Shown here in pieces: positions 41,773 to 50,048 of a stretch of DNA of 64,000 nt. Under the pieces are notes generated by a model, which was not told the origin of the DNA, did not search any database, and saw only the letters and a program-made list of their open reading frames with translations. Where the stretch lies: assembly GCF_900111005.1 (NCBI RefSeq), contig NZ_FOFV01000008.1, forward strand, positions 248,001 to 312,000. Direction: 5' to 3'. The number at the start of each line of letters is the position of its first letter. Position 1 is the first letter of the stretch. The DNA is from Lentzea albida. GTDB taxonomy: Bacteria > Actinomycetota > Actinomycetes > Mycobacteriales > Pseudonocardiaceae. The translations under genes were made by a program, and so were the position numbers.

Positions 41773-42203
41773 CTAAAGCGCATCATGATCTTGATCCTTC
41801 GGGTCTGCTCCAGTCCTCTCCGGAATCCCGGCCCGACCGGCTGTTTCAGCCTGCTCGCTGGCGTGAGCATCCGCTCGGTACTTGTTCACAAGGCGGAAGA
41901 ACAGGACGAGTGGGTCTTCCGTGCCGGCGTTCTCGTGATGGCCTGAGCCCACCCGCATGACGTCCCCCAGGCGAAACGAGCATGGAGCCACTCGCTGAAC
42001 GGACCGCCGGGGTTCAGGTGGAACGACTCGTTGATGCCATGAACTTCGAGCGCGACGCCGTAGCCCAGGAGGATGGTTTCCAGTTCGCGGAGCTGGCGTC
42101 CACGGATCCACATGCTCGGCCGCAGTTGAACCTGGTTGAGGATGCTCCAGACGTCCGCGCACTCGGCTAGCGACACGAGCCCAGAGCGGTCGCTTGCGGT
42201 CAT
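41773..42203 (-). pseudogene. Frameshifted AICE hypothetical protein
   Basis: ATG 42203 opens MTASDRSGLVSLAECADVW and runs to SEWLHARF near 41985. There the family-like continuation (RLGDVMRVGSGHHENAG then DPLVLFFRLVNKYRAD) lies in another frame and ends at 41773. The two parts together resemble a small protein often found at this end of actinobacterial integrative elements. A single-base shift near the run CGTTTCG explains the break. Function unknown. The final stop codon lies inside the repeat TAAAGCGCATCA. Confidence 0.6.
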
Positions 42204-42548
42204 GGATCGGATTCTACGGAGCGCTGGCATCGTTGAACGGTGGCAAGGCGGCGCAGCCGTCGCGGCAGTCGAGCGCCAGGGCCGGCAGTCCGCGGTGACC
42301 CTGACGGCGCTCGTAGGGAGCTGCTGGCCGGCGTGGCTCTGCGGGTGAACTCGTCGGTTGGGGCAAGGCCGGAGGACGGCGCGCAGCGTCGCCCGGCCGA
42401 CCGGCGCAGCGAAGCGGATGCCGGGAGTGCCGGGATGGAAGGTGTTCGCCGTACGCGCGGAGCGTGCCGCCAGCGGCGGCCTTGATCCTGTAGAGGAGAA
42501 TTCGGCAAACTAGCTCATACTGAGTTGACCTAGTCTAGCTATCGGTGT
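42204..42548. other. Non-coding GC-rich stretch inside the AICE
   Basis: No supported gene lies in these 345 bp. The first part carries GGCAAGGCGGCGCA, shared with the flank at 41367. Composition changes sharply at about 42510, where the lower-GC Fic gene begins, which suggests a junction between two DNA sources. Confidence 0.5.
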
Positions 42549-43952
42549 CTATTCGGCGCTCAATCCGCCTTGGCGCAGGACGCTTCTCAGGGAACGCTGC
42601 AGGTCACCGATTAGGTCCCGCAAGATTTTATCTATCAGAAGTTCGATTCGATCAATCGCGCTAGTTGCTAGCTGAGGGAAGGCGTCCTCATAAGTCATGC
42701 GCATATCGGATACTGTTGAGAACATAGATGCTGCGGCCGGTGTTCTGCGTCGGGCGTGGATATTGAATAGGTACATCGAAGTCAGGTCGCCGGAAGTGTG
42801 AAGCGCGAGCTCAATCCTGGACGTCACAGACGCAGGTGTTTTAAGAGATCCGGTTACTGCTACAACCAGAGTGTCAATCTGGTATTCAGGTTTATCAATC
42901 TTTAGGGAGAAGCTACCCTCGCCCGCTGAGTTTAGTCTGACGGCCATTGCATGTAGCTCACTGCTGATGTGGTTGGCGATCTTGTAGGCAACTTCTTGGG
43001 CGCTTGCAAGGGTGATCCGCGCATCCGTTGGCTTGATTTCCAGTAGGGATGCCAAGTGGTCTTCGATTGAGCTATTTGATGCGCTATCGAGTTCTTGCTG
43101 CGCACGGGAAAGCGTGTCGATCGTGCGGTACTGAAAGTGACGGATTAGATCCCCGTAGCCTCCCTCGTTTGCGGCTTCTAGTGATTGAAGATAAGTTCCC
43201 CTGCGATCAGAGTACACAATGAGCGGGATTCCGTAGGCTTTATAAGTGTATAGGGAAGCCCAGGCGCGGGCGGTTCTCCCATTCCCATCGGAGAAGGGGT
43301 GGATATGTGTCAGGCAGTAATGTACGTAAGCCGCTTGCGTGACGGGATGGGCATTCTGAAAATCCGGTGATTCAACCTGTTCGGCGAGCCTGTGCATTTC
43401 TGGCAGAAGGTCGGTGATTGGGCAGAAGGGAATCTTTTCGCCATCTCGTCTGATCGTGTGACTTGCGTCCTCGCGGTATCTACCGGGCACTAGTGGGCGA
43501 TCGACCAGGCCTATGCTGCCATCGCCAAGCAGTATCGCCGCTTTGTACGTTTTTTGGTTTCGACAGACATGCGCGTGCAGTTGCTTGATCCAGTACTCTC
43601 CTGACTCGACTTGCCCTTGCGCTTCCTGGCGAACAAAATCGTATGCATCTACCTGCGAGTCAAAGATGCTTAGCGCCTCCGCGCTTTGTCTGGTAAGGAC
43701 GTCTTCCCATCCTGGTTCTTCGGATGCGATCGTCCTGGTGTGACCAGGCCCTAGTTTATAAAGGTCTTCAATTGCCCCGGATTCTGCGGCTGCCTCTCGG
43801 CCAAGCTTTCGCGTCACGGCCGCGATTGCTTCAGGAGCGGCTGTGGAAAGTGAGTTCGAAAGCTCGTAGGAAACTCTCTCGATTTGTATTGTGTCGTCCG
43901 GTTCGTTCCACTCGGTAAAGTTTGGAATCGGCCTGTATAGGCGCTGTGTCAT
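42549..43952 (-). CDS. Fic-domain protein (probable AMP transferase), AICE cargo
   Basis: The 467-residue protein has the full Fic motif HPFSDGNGRTAR at 218-229, with catalytic His218. The preceding flap reads SIGLVDRPLVPGRYRED. An N-terminal helix with ESGAIED (57-63) resembles the autoinhibitory motif S-x3-E-(G/N), here with Asp last, so an intramolecularly inhibited (class II) enzyme is likely. A C-terminal part of about 190 residues has no recognised family. Fic enzymes usually transfer AMP to proteins. ATG 43952 has GGAGC upstream. GC content is clearly below the chromosome, which points to recent transfer. It follows the NUDIX gene by 43 bp. Confidence 0.9.
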   Translation of the reverse strand: MTQRLYRPIPNFTEWNEPDDTIQIERVSYELSNSLSTAAPEAIAAVTRKLGREAAAESGAIEDLYKLGPGHTRTIASEEPGWEDVLTRQSAEALSIFDSQVDAYDFVRQEAQGQVESGEYWIKQLHAHVCRNQKTYKAAILLGDGSIGLVDRPLVPGRYREDASHTIRRDGEKIPFCPITDLLPEMHRLAEQVESPDFQNAHPVTQAAYVHYCLTHIHPFSDGNGRTARAWASLYTYKAYGIPLIVYSDRRGTYLQSLEAANEGGYGDLIRHFQYRTIDTLSRAQQELDSASNSSIEDHLASLLEIKPTDARITLASAQEVAYKIANHISSELHAMAVRLNSAGEGSFSLKIDKPEYQIDTLVVAVTGSLKTPASVTSRIELALHTSGDLTSMYLFNIHARRRTPAAASMFSTVSDMRMTYEDAFPQLATSAIDRIELLIDKILRDLIGDLQRSLRSVLRQGGLSAE

Positions 43953-43995
43953 GAGTGCTCCGATTGCCGCTGCTTTGAAAGGGATTCTGTTGGCT

Positions 43996-44466
43996 CTACG
44001 TGTAGTACACTTTGCCTTTTCTGTCGATCCCATGGCTAAGTCGAAGGCGAATGGATGGGTGTATGTTCAGGTTCTCAATTTGGTTCTCGGGAACCCATAC
44101 GACCTCTTTTGACTCGCTGCTTGTTTTCGCTGAACCGCCGATTAGGTGTGCGCGGAAGCAAATAGAAAACTCCTGTCGCACCTCACCGTCGTCATAGGCG
44201 ATTACGTGGTTGGGATTTGAGTAGAGACCGATCAGGTCGATCACACTAACATCAAACCCTGTTTCCTCTTTTGTTTCCCTTATTGCAGTCTGGGTAAGTG
44301 TTTCCCCTGCCTCTTGCTGGCCGCCGGGTATGGCGTACTTGTCGTTGTCGGCGCGGCGGATCATTAGGATTTGTCCGGTATCGTCTTGAATGAAGGCGCT
44401 AACAGCCGGACGGAGACTGTTCGCCTTGGGGGCGTCGGGATCATGGAAGTAGTCCACGCGGGCCAT
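43996..44466 (-). CDS. NUDIX hydrolase, Pif-like
   Basis: The 156-residue protein has a complete Nudix box (G-x5-E-x7-RE-x2-EE-x-G: from GQQEAGE through RETKEETGF). It opens with VDYFHDPDAPKANSLRPAVS. In pSAM2 the Pif protein, a NUDIX family member, prevents redundant transfer between donor cells; NUDIX genes recur in AICEs in this position. A Pif-like immunity role is inferred from context; a nucleotide-pool or Fic-linked hydrolase is the alternative. ATG 44466 follows AGGGGAA. It is 10 bp after the HTH/PLD gene and 43 bp before fic. Confidence 0.85.
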   Translation of the reverse strand: MARVDYFHDPDAPKANSLRPAVSAFIQDDTGQILMIRRADNDKYAIPGGQQEAGETLTQTAIRETKEETGFDVSVIDLIGLYSNPNHVIAYDDGEVRQEFSICFRAHLIGGSAKTSSESKEVVWVPENQIENLNIHPSIRLRLSHGIDRKGKVYYT

Positions 44467-44476
44467 ATAGATTCCC

Positions 44477-45220
44477 CTAGAACATTGCTGGCTTGGACAG
44501 GTTCCAGACGTGCTCGAAGCTCTCAGAGTAGGTCTCGAAGAGATCGCCCGCAGCGAGTCGCCGCAGGTGCAGCGCCGGAGCGTGTGCGGCCTGAAAGCCA
44601 TAGACGTGCGTGTTGACGACCATCTCGTCATCGAAGCGGAAGATCGAGTTGTAGAGCGTCGTCTTGTGGAAGCGCATCTCCACGCCGTCCACGCCCACCA
44701 GCGGCCGGTAGAACGCGAGCGCGTTGCGGATGCGGGAGCCGAGCGTGCCCTTGCCGAGCTGCTCCTCATCGCTGCGCTTGGCGACCTCGCGGCTGGCCGG
44801 ATCGCCGAAGATCAGCCGGATACGCGCGCCGTTCGCAGCCTTGTTGGCCAGGTCGCGCATGAAGGTCGGACGCTCCACGAGGAAGATGCCGGCGTGGACA
44901 AGCACCTCGACGTGCCGGGTGGCGTTGGTAATGAGGTGGTCCCACAGGTCCGGTGGGATTGAGTTCCGGTGTGGGTAGAGCTTGACCACCTCGGACTCGG
45001 TGATCTCTGCCTTCCGCTCCGGCGCGACTGCGTCCGGCCAGAGGTAAGTCTCGGTCTCCTTGACCATCGAAGCGATGGTGTTGCGGTGGCGCGGGTACGG
45101 CGTACGGCCCTTCGTGATCCAGCGTTCGACGGTCTTCTGGTCGACGCCCGTGGCCTTGGCTACCTGCTCGTATGTGAGTCCGTTGCGCAGCAACGCATCT
45201 CGTAGTCGCTCGTTCGCCAT
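44477..45220 (-). CDS. HTH regulator with C-terminal PLD-like domain
   Basis: The 247-residue protein starts with a Cro/C1-type helix-turn-helix (NGLTYEQVAKATGVDQKTVERWI, residues 13-35). It continues into a domain with a phospholipase-D-like pattern: a degenerate HxK-like FHKTTLYNSIFRFDDEMVV and a central ARIRLIFGDP. Similar fusions are common in actinomycete integrative elements and are taken as element regulators. It is divergent from the Pra-like gene across 170 bp that hold repeated GGACGT boxes, probably its operator. Whether the PLD-like part has enzyme activity is unclear. Confidence 0.75.
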   Translation of the reverse strand: MANERLRDALLRNGLTYEQVAKATGVDQKTVERWITKGRTPYPRHRNTIASMVKETETYLWPDAVAPERKAEITESEVVKLYPHRNSIPPDLWDHLITNATRHVEVLVHAGIFLVERPTFMRDLANKAANGARIRLIFGDPASREVAKRSDEEQLGKGTLGSRIRNALAFYRPLVGVDGVEMRFHKTTLYNSIFRFDDEMVVNTHVYGFQAAHAPALHLRRLAAGDLFETYSESFEHVWNLSKPAMF

Positions 45221-45233
45221 GATCGCTCCTCTT

Positions 45234-45279
45234 GGACGTCCTCGGGGACGTTAGGGACGTCTTACGTTAGTAGGGACGT
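45234..45279. promoter_or_regulatory. Iterated GGACGT operator boxes
   Basis: GGACGT occurs at 45234, 45246, 45255 and 45274, with a degenerate TTACGT near 45262. All copies are in the same orientation in the divergent promoter region between the HTH/PLD gene and the Pra-like gene. Cooperative binding by the element's regulator is inferred. Confidence 0.55.
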
Positions 45280-45328
45280 CTCTAGAAGTCCCGCCATGCG
45301 GTGCTCACGTCCCGGTTTTCAGCCGAAA

Positions 45329-45378
45329 GTCGTAGGTGTCGAGAACTCCAGACAACCGGTCTGGACGACACCTACGAC
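45329..45378. promoter_or_regulatory. Long hairpin in the 5' region of the Pra-like operon
   Basis: Perfect 13-bp arms (45329-45341 with 45366-45378) enclose a second 6-bp stem (CCAGAC 45348-45353 with GTCTGG 45359-45364). It ends 12 bp before the Pra-like ATG and just before its GGAGAG ribosome-binding site. It could be an operator, an attenuator or part of a replication origin. Confidence 0.6.
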
Positions 45379-45390
45379 AGGAGAGCCACG

Positions 45391-45843
45391 ATGGCGATCA
45401 CAGGTGGGAGCAGGCTCCCTGCGGGTCACGACTTCGTGTTTCCCAGGGGCGCGCTCGTGATGGGCGTTGAGCCCGTGCTCAAGTTCCAGTCCGCCGAAGA
45501 GCGGGCGAAAGGGCTGCCGCCCGAGCAGGAGAAGGACAAGGAGACCGGTCTCCTCGTGTGGTCTGTGCTGGTCATCGACCAGGCCGCGGAGCGCAAGACG
45601 GACGCGGTGGTCACGGTCAAGATCTCCGCGCCTCACCAGCCGGTGCCGCCGGAGGCCATCCCCGGCACGGACGTCCGGCCGGTGGTGTTCGAGGGGCTGA
45701 CGGTCACGCCGTGGATCGATGACAAGGGCTGCCGTGGGGTCCACGCGGGTGAGCGTCACCGCTGCCGCGCGAAGCTCGGCTACAGCCTGCGGGCCTCCGG
45801 CATGAAGCCGGTCGTCGGCAAGCCAGCCGCTAAGGCGGCGTGA
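45391..45843 (+). CDS. Pra-like replication/integration/excision activator of the AICE
   Basis: The 150-residue protein resembles the actinobacterial family annotated as plasmid replication, integration and excision activator. It has LPAGHDFVFPRGALVMGVEPVL at the start, a central ETGLLVWSVLVIDQA and a C-terminal half with VRPVVFEGLTVTPWID. In pSAM2, Pra turns on the repSA-xis-int operon. ATG 45391 has GGAGAG 8 nt before it. It opens the rightward block and precedes a 4-nt overlap (GTGA) with the next ORF. Confidence 0.7.
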   Translation: MAITGGSRLPAGHDFVFPRGALVMGVEPVLKFQSAEERAKGLPPEQEKDKETGLLVWSVLVIDQAAERKTDAVVTVKISAPHQPVPPEAIPGTDVRPVVFEGLTVTPWIDDKGCRGVHAGERHRCRAKLGYSLRASGMKPVVGKPAAKAA

Positions 45844-46088
45844 TGCCTGACCTGGTGCGCGTTCACCTGACCGACGGCGTGCCGATGCGGCCACTCGCGA
45901 TGCCGTTCGCCGACCGGATCGAGATCCGCTTCGGCAACGCCTTCCCCGCCGTGCTCGTCGTTGATCGGGATGTGGTGCCGCAGCTGCGGGACGTGCTCGA
46001 CCAGGGGTGGCGCGCTCTCCAGGCCTCGGCCGCTCGACAGGAGGGGCGTCACGCCCTCGCGGAGGAGGCTTCCGATGCCCGCGACTGA
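45843..46088 (+). CDS. Small AICE protein of unknown function
   Basis: The 81-residue protein starts MPDLVRVHLTDGVPMRPLA; a GTG one codon earlier overlaps the Pra-like stop. A short beta-rich N-terminal part is followed by a helix (DVVPQLRDVLDQGWRALQ). It is conserved-looking in this operon position but I know no function. The next ORF starts inside it at 46075. Confidence 0.6.
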   Translation: MPDLVRVHLTDGVPMRPLAMPFADRIEIRFGNAFPAVLVVDRDVVPQLRDVLDQGWRALQASAARQEGRHALAEEASDARD

Positions 46089-46335
46089 GGCCATGCACTG
46101 GGGCCTTGCTGAGCAGGCCCGGACGCTGAGCGAAGCACACGACGTGCTGAGCAAGCTTCTGCCCAACCCCAAGGCCGCTCCCGCTGTTCTGCGGGACTAC
46201 TACCTCCGCTCCGCCGCGATCTACGCGCGCGTTGCTGAGAGCGACCGCAGCCACCACCACGAGGCCATGTACTGGGCGAACCGTGAGCGCGAGAAGGGAG
46301 AGGCGATCAAGGTTACGAAGACCGCGAAGAGCTAG
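46075..46335 (+). CDS. Small AICE protein (AMED_5909-like)
   Basis: The 86-residue protein with the core LSEAHDVLSKLLPN and a histidine-rich helix (SDRSHHHEAMYWANREREKGE) resembles a short family found in Amycolatopsis and Streptomyces integrative elements. I recall it as AMED_5909 but cannot verify the name. A strong GGAGGAGG precedes ATG 46075, which overlaps the previous gene by 14 bp. Function unknown. Confidence 0.65.
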   Translation: MPATEAMHWGLAEQARTLSEAHDVLSKLLPNPKAAPAVLRDYYLRSAAIYARVAESDRSHHHEAMYWANREREKGEAIKVTKTAKS

Positions 46336-46358
46336 CAAAGTCCTCATTGGACATAGCG

Positions 46359-46464
46359 CGTGACTCTGCTGGGTCACGTGGCGATGCCGCACGTCTTGTT
46401 GCGGTGCAAAGAGAACGTGAGACGCAGGAGCGGAACCCGGCTACCAACCTCGCCGCTCCTGCGT
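46359..46464. other. Two hairpins between small AICE genes
   Basis: The 156-bp gap 46336-46491 contains a 6-bp stem (CGTGAC 46359-46364 with GTCACG 46373-46378). It also holds a perfect 12-bp stem (46422-46433 with 46453-46464) with a 19-nt loop, just before the zinc-ribbon/translocase operon. A terminator, attenuator or a DNA-processing site are all possible. Confidence 0.5.
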
Positions 46465-46491
46465 TGTCCACCCAACTCGGGAGTGAACAAG

Positions 46492-46776
46492 ATGAGCGTA
46501 GAGCCTGGGCGCATTCCTGCGCCATACAGGGCTACAAAGCAACTGCTGTGGGATCGGATGATCTCCAACAAGCAGACAGTCTCCAGCTACGTCGTGATGC
46601 TCGACGGCGGCAGCCTGGAGACGTTGGAACTCACGGCCGCGCAGGCTGAGGGCTTCGAGTGCCTGACCTGCAAGACGCAGCACACCACAGAATCGGGAGC
46701 GTTCCAGCCCGTCGGACGCATCCCGAGCATTGGCACTGTTTTCCAGTGCCTCAAGTGCGCTGGCGGTGCGCGATGA
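46492..46776 (+). CDS. Small zinc-ribbon protein of the AICE
   Basis: The 94-residue protein starts MSVEPGRIPAPYRATKQL and has two CxxC pairs in its C-terminal half (ECLTCKTQH and FQCLKCAGG), the layout of a zinc ribbon. GGAGTG precedes ATG 46492. The stop overlaps the start of the translocase gene as ATGA. A DNA- or protein-binding helper for transfer is possible; no family name is assigned. Confidence 0.7.
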   Translation: MSVEPGRIPAPYRATKQLLWDRMISNKQTVSSYVVMLDGGSLETLELTAAQAEGFECLTCKTQHTTESGAFQPVGRIPSIGTVFQCLKCAGGAR

Positions 46777-48236
46777 AGAGCAACCGTTGGGTCGATCCCG
46801 CGCCGTTCGAGGGCGCACGACCGCAGGTCCCGTGGTGGGTATGGCTGCCCGGCTGGATCAAGGTCGTGCTCGCGCCGTTCGCGTTGATCTGGCTTGCCGG
46901 CCGACTGGCCGTGAAGCTCGTCGTGGTGGCGGTGCGGTACCCGGTTGCTGTCACGGTCTGCCTCGGCGGCTACATCGGCTATCGCGAGTTCGGGCTGTCG
47001 CCGCTGGTCCTGGCCCTGCTGTCGCTCGTGTGCGCTCTGACGGTCTGGTATGGCCTCGATCGTGGCTCGTTCCTGCGGTACGGCTGGTACCGCGTCTTGA
47101 CCGAGTGGCGGCGGCTCACGGTGTACGTGCCGCACTGGCGCACAGTGATGCGGCTGGCAGAGTTGGCCAAGGACAACCGAGGCAAGGAGTATCGCCCGAA
47201 GCTGCGGCGCGTCCGGTCGGAGGGCTGGCGGGACAAGGTCCGGGTTCGCATGATCCCGGCGCAGTCTCCGGAGCAGTGGGAAGCGCGGCGGGACAACCTG
47301 GCGCACTCGTTCAACGCGCGGTCCTGTCGGGTGCGGGTGCTGCGTCCGAGCGTGCTTGAGCTCGACTTCATCCACTCCGATCCGCTGTCGCGTCCGGTCG
47401 TGGTGCCGCCGCTCGCCGCTGTTGGGGACGTTGACCTCAAGCGCGTTGTCGTCGGCCGCACGGAGACCGGCAAGCCCTGGCGGCTGAAGCTGCTCGGGTC
47501 TCAGGTGCTCGTGGTCGGTGTGCCTGGCGCTGGCAAGGGTTCGGTGCTCTGGTCGATCGTCTGGCAGCTCGCCCCGGCCATCAAGGCTGGCACGGTCCGC
47601 CTCGTCGGGATCGACCCCAAAGGCGGGATGGAGCTGGGGCAGTGTCCGGACGCATTCGAGAAGGTCGTCTACGACAACGGGCCGGAAGCTGTTGCGCTGC
47701 TTGAAGAAATCGCGGCAGAGGTCAAGGAACGCGCGGCGCGGTACCGGGGCATCCGGCGTCTGTGGGCACGCGGTACGGGTGAGCCGTTCACGGTCCTGAT
47801 CGTGGATGAGTTGGCGGACCTGATCGCGTACCAGCCGGACCGGAATCTCCGCGAGCGTGCGACACGTGCGGTTCAGACGATCACCTCGCAGGGACGCGCT
47901 CCCGGCTACGCCGTGGTCGGCCTGGTCCAGGACCCGCGCAAGGAGGTCGTCTCCTTCCGGCACCTGTTCACCACCCGCGTTGCGCTGCGGCTCGATGAGC
48001 CGGTCCAGGTCGACATGGTGCTGGGGGATGGTGTTCGGCAACGCGGCGCGGCTGCTCACGAGATCAGCGAGAACACGCCTGGTGTCGCCTGGCTCAAGGA
48101 GGACGGGCAGCGCGAACCGGAACGCGCGAGGGCCTTCCACGTCACCGACGCGGACCTCGTTGAGCTGGGCGTCTATCTCGCCCCGGCCACCGTGCACGAG
48201 TTCCCGACCAGCGGTGATGGGAGGGCGGCGGCGTGA
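46773..48236 (+). CDS. FtsK/SpoIIIE-type conjugal DNA translocase (TraSA-like)
   Basis: The 487-residue protein has two or three N-terminal transmembrane helices (about 20-95) and a cytosolic FtsK-type motor. The Walker A is GVPGAGKGS (V250-S257 region) and the Walker B VLIVDELADL, with GIDPKGGMELGQ between them. AICEs move double-stranded DNA between mycelia with one such hexameric pump. The start overlaps the zinc-ribbon stop and the end overlaps the repSA-like GTG, each by 4 nt. No gamma-like clt-recognition domain can be named by eye. Confidence 0.92.
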   Translation: MKSNRWVDPAPFEGARPQVPWWVWLPGWIKVVLAPFALIWLAGRLAVKLVVVAVRYPVAVTVCLGGYIGYREFGLSPLVLALLSLVCALTVWYGLDRGSFLRYGWYRVLTEWRRLTVYVPHWRTVMRLAELAKDNRGKEYRPKLRRVRSEGWRDKVRVRMIPAQSPEQWEARRDNLAHSFNARSCRVRVLRPSVLELDFIHSDPLSRPVVVPPLAAVGDVDLKRVVVGRTETGKPWRLKLLGSQVLVVGVPGAGKGSVLWSIVWQLAPAIKAGTVRLVGIDPKGGMELGQCPDAFEKVVYDNGPEAVALLEEIAAEVKERAARYRGIRRLWARGTGEPFTVLIVDELADLIAYQPDRNLRERATRAVQTITSQGRAPGYAVVGLVQDPRKEVVSFRHLFTTRVALRLDEPVQVDMVLGDGVRQRGAAAHEISENTPGVAWLKEDGQREPERARAFHVTDADLVELGVYLAPATVHEFPTSGDGRAAA

Positions 48237-49837
48237 CCGAGTACCTGACTCGCTCGGAGCGGATGAAGCAGCCGGCCGCGCTCGACATCGCTCGTGCCGT
48301 TGCTGAGGAGCACGGCGTCTGCGTCCGGCCGTTGGCCAAGGAGCGGATCGACCTCGACACCGGACGCGTGGACATCGTCCCGGTGCCGTGCGGCTCGACC
48401 GTCGCGAGTGTCTGCCCCACCTGCGCTGAGAAGAACCGGCGTCTGCGGATGGCGCAGTGTCGCGAGGGATGGCACCTGACGGAGGAGCCCGACTTCACGC
48501 CGGACGCTCCGAACGACGATCAGCGGGAGCTGACCGCCTATCGGGCTGATCTCGTGAAGGCCTTCCGCTTGGCCCTCGATGAGGGTGACGAGGTCGGAGC
48601 CGAAGAGGTCCGGGAGGAGGTCGCGGAGGTCGACGCCGAACTTCGGCAACTCGGAGTCCGCGGTTCGCTCCCCTCTCTGGAAGTGCCGCTCAAGGCAGCT
48701 CGGAAGCGGTCGACCAGGCGGCGGCAGGACGCGCCCAACCTGCCTCGGCGGCCGGTCAGCAAGCGCACGGTCGGGAAGGTCTTCGGGGGCAAGTACCAGC
48801 CCTCGACGTTCCTCACGCTGACGCTCGATACCTACGGCAAGGTGCGCAGCGACGGCACGCCCGTTGATCCGGGGACCTACAACTACCGGCGTGCGGCTCG
48901 GGACGCGGTGCACTTCGCGGCCCTGCTCGATCGGTTCGTCCAGAACCTTCGGCGCTGTGTCGGCTGGGAGGTCCAGTACTTCTCGACGGTCGAGCCGCAG
49001 AGGCGGTTGGCTCCGCACTGGCACGCGGCGGTTCGGGGCTCGATCTCGCGGGCGGAGCTGCGGGCGGTCGCTGAAGCTACGTACCACCAGGTCTGGTGGC
49101 CTGAGCATGACGAGATCAAGTACGGCGGTGACAACCTGCCGGTGTGGGACGTCCGGGCCAAGGGCTTCGTTGATCCGCAGACGCGGAAGGCCCTGCCTAA
49201 CTGGGAAGACGCGCTCGACCAGGTGGAGCGGCCCGCACACGTCGCGCGGTTCGGGGCGCAGGTGCACTCCAAGGGCATCCTCGGCGGGACCGAAGAGGCC
49301 GGCCGTCACATCGGATACCTGACGAAGTACCTCACGAAGAGCATCAACGAGTGCTTTGAGGCGCAGACGGCCCGCCAGGAGGACCACGCCGAACGCCTGT
49401 GCGCTGAGCTCGCGGTCACGCCCTGCTCGCCGAACTGCCCGATCTGGCTGCTCTACGGCGTCCAGCCTCGGGGAGCGCGGCTGTCCACGGTGCCTGGCAA
49501 GTGCAAGGGGAAGGCGCACAAGCGGACCACGCTCGGGGTGGCTGGGCGACGGGTGCTCGTGTCGCGGAAGTGGTCGGGGAAGTCGCTCGCCGACCACAAG
49601 CACGACCGGAAGACGTTCGTTCGGCAACTGCTTGCGGAAGTCGGGATCAAGCCCGAGGACCAGCCTCAACGGGTCGTCTGGAACAACGTCGAGCCCGGCG
49701 ATCCGAACGTGCCGCCTCGAGCACATCTGCTCTTGAGTGCTGTCGCTGAGCGGCGGAGGTGGAAGGCCGAATACACGGCCGCGTTGCTCGCATCTGCCGG
49801 ACCTCCGGGAAGTTCGGCAACTTCGCAGGCTGCTTGA
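48233..49837 (+). CDS. RepSA-type rolling-circle replication initiator
   Basis: The 534-residue protein has the HUH metal motif PHWHAAVRG (H262, H264) and tyrosines in YLTKYLTKS (Y362, Y366), one of which should nick the origin. Zinc-finger cysteines occur early (VCPTCAEKN) and late (CSPNC). pSAM2 RepSA has this organisation and replicates the excised circle by the rolling-circle route. GTG 48233 overlaps the translocase stop. The double-strand origin is often inside or near this gene but I could not place it. Confidence 0.9.
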   Translation: MTEYLTRSERMKQPAALDIARAVAEEHGVCVRPLAKERIDLDTGRVDIVPVPCGSTVASVCPTCAEKNRRLRMAQCREGWHLTEEPDFTPDAPNDDQRELTAYRADLVKAFRLALDEGDEVGAEEVREEVAEVDAELRQLGVRGSLPSLEVPLKAARKRSTRRRQDAPNLPRRPVSKRTVGKVFGGKYQPSTFLTLTLDTYGKVRSDGTPVDPGTYNYRRAARDAVHFAALLDRFVQNLRRCVGWEVQYFSTVEPQRRLAPHWHAAVRGSISRAELRAVAEATYHQVWWPEHDEIKYGGDNLPVWDVRAKGFVDPQTRKALPNWEDALDQVERPAHVARFGAQVHSKGILGGTEEAGRHIGYLTKYLTKSINECFEAQTARQEDHAERLCAELAVTPCSPNCPIWLLYGVQPRGARLSTVPGKCKGKAHKRTTLGVAGRRVLVSRKWSGKSLADHKHDRKTFVRQLLAEVGIKPEDQPQRVVWNNVEPGDPNVPPRAHLLLSAVAERRRWKAEYTAALLASAGPPGSSATSQAA

Positions 49838-49853
49838 TCAAAGGGGGAACATC

Positions 49854-50048
49854 ATGGAGACACACCAGTTCGAGCCACTGTGGACAGTCAGCGACGTTGC
49901 GGCCTACCTGAACGTCCCGGTCCACACGCTCTACGGCTGGAGGACCAAGAACTACGGCCCGCCCGCACGGCGCTTGGGGAAGCACCTGCGGTACCTGCCG
50001 TCCGAGGTGCGGAGCTGGTTCGAGCACCTGCTTGAGGGGGCGGCCTGA
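49854..50048 (+). CDS. xis: Excisionase (MerR-like winged helix)
   Basis: The 64-residue protein consists of a single winged-helix of the excisionase/MerR type: LWTVSDVAAYLNVPVHTLYGWR then GPPARRLGKHLRYLPSEVRSWF. ATG 49854 follows AAAGGGGG. Its stop shares one base with the integrase ATG (TGATG), the usual coupled xis-int pair of AICEs. It is expected to bend the att DNA for excision. Confidence 0.9.
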   Translation: METHQFEPLWTVSDVAAYLNVPVHTLYGWRTKNYGPPARRLGKHLRYLPSEVRSWFEHLLEGAA

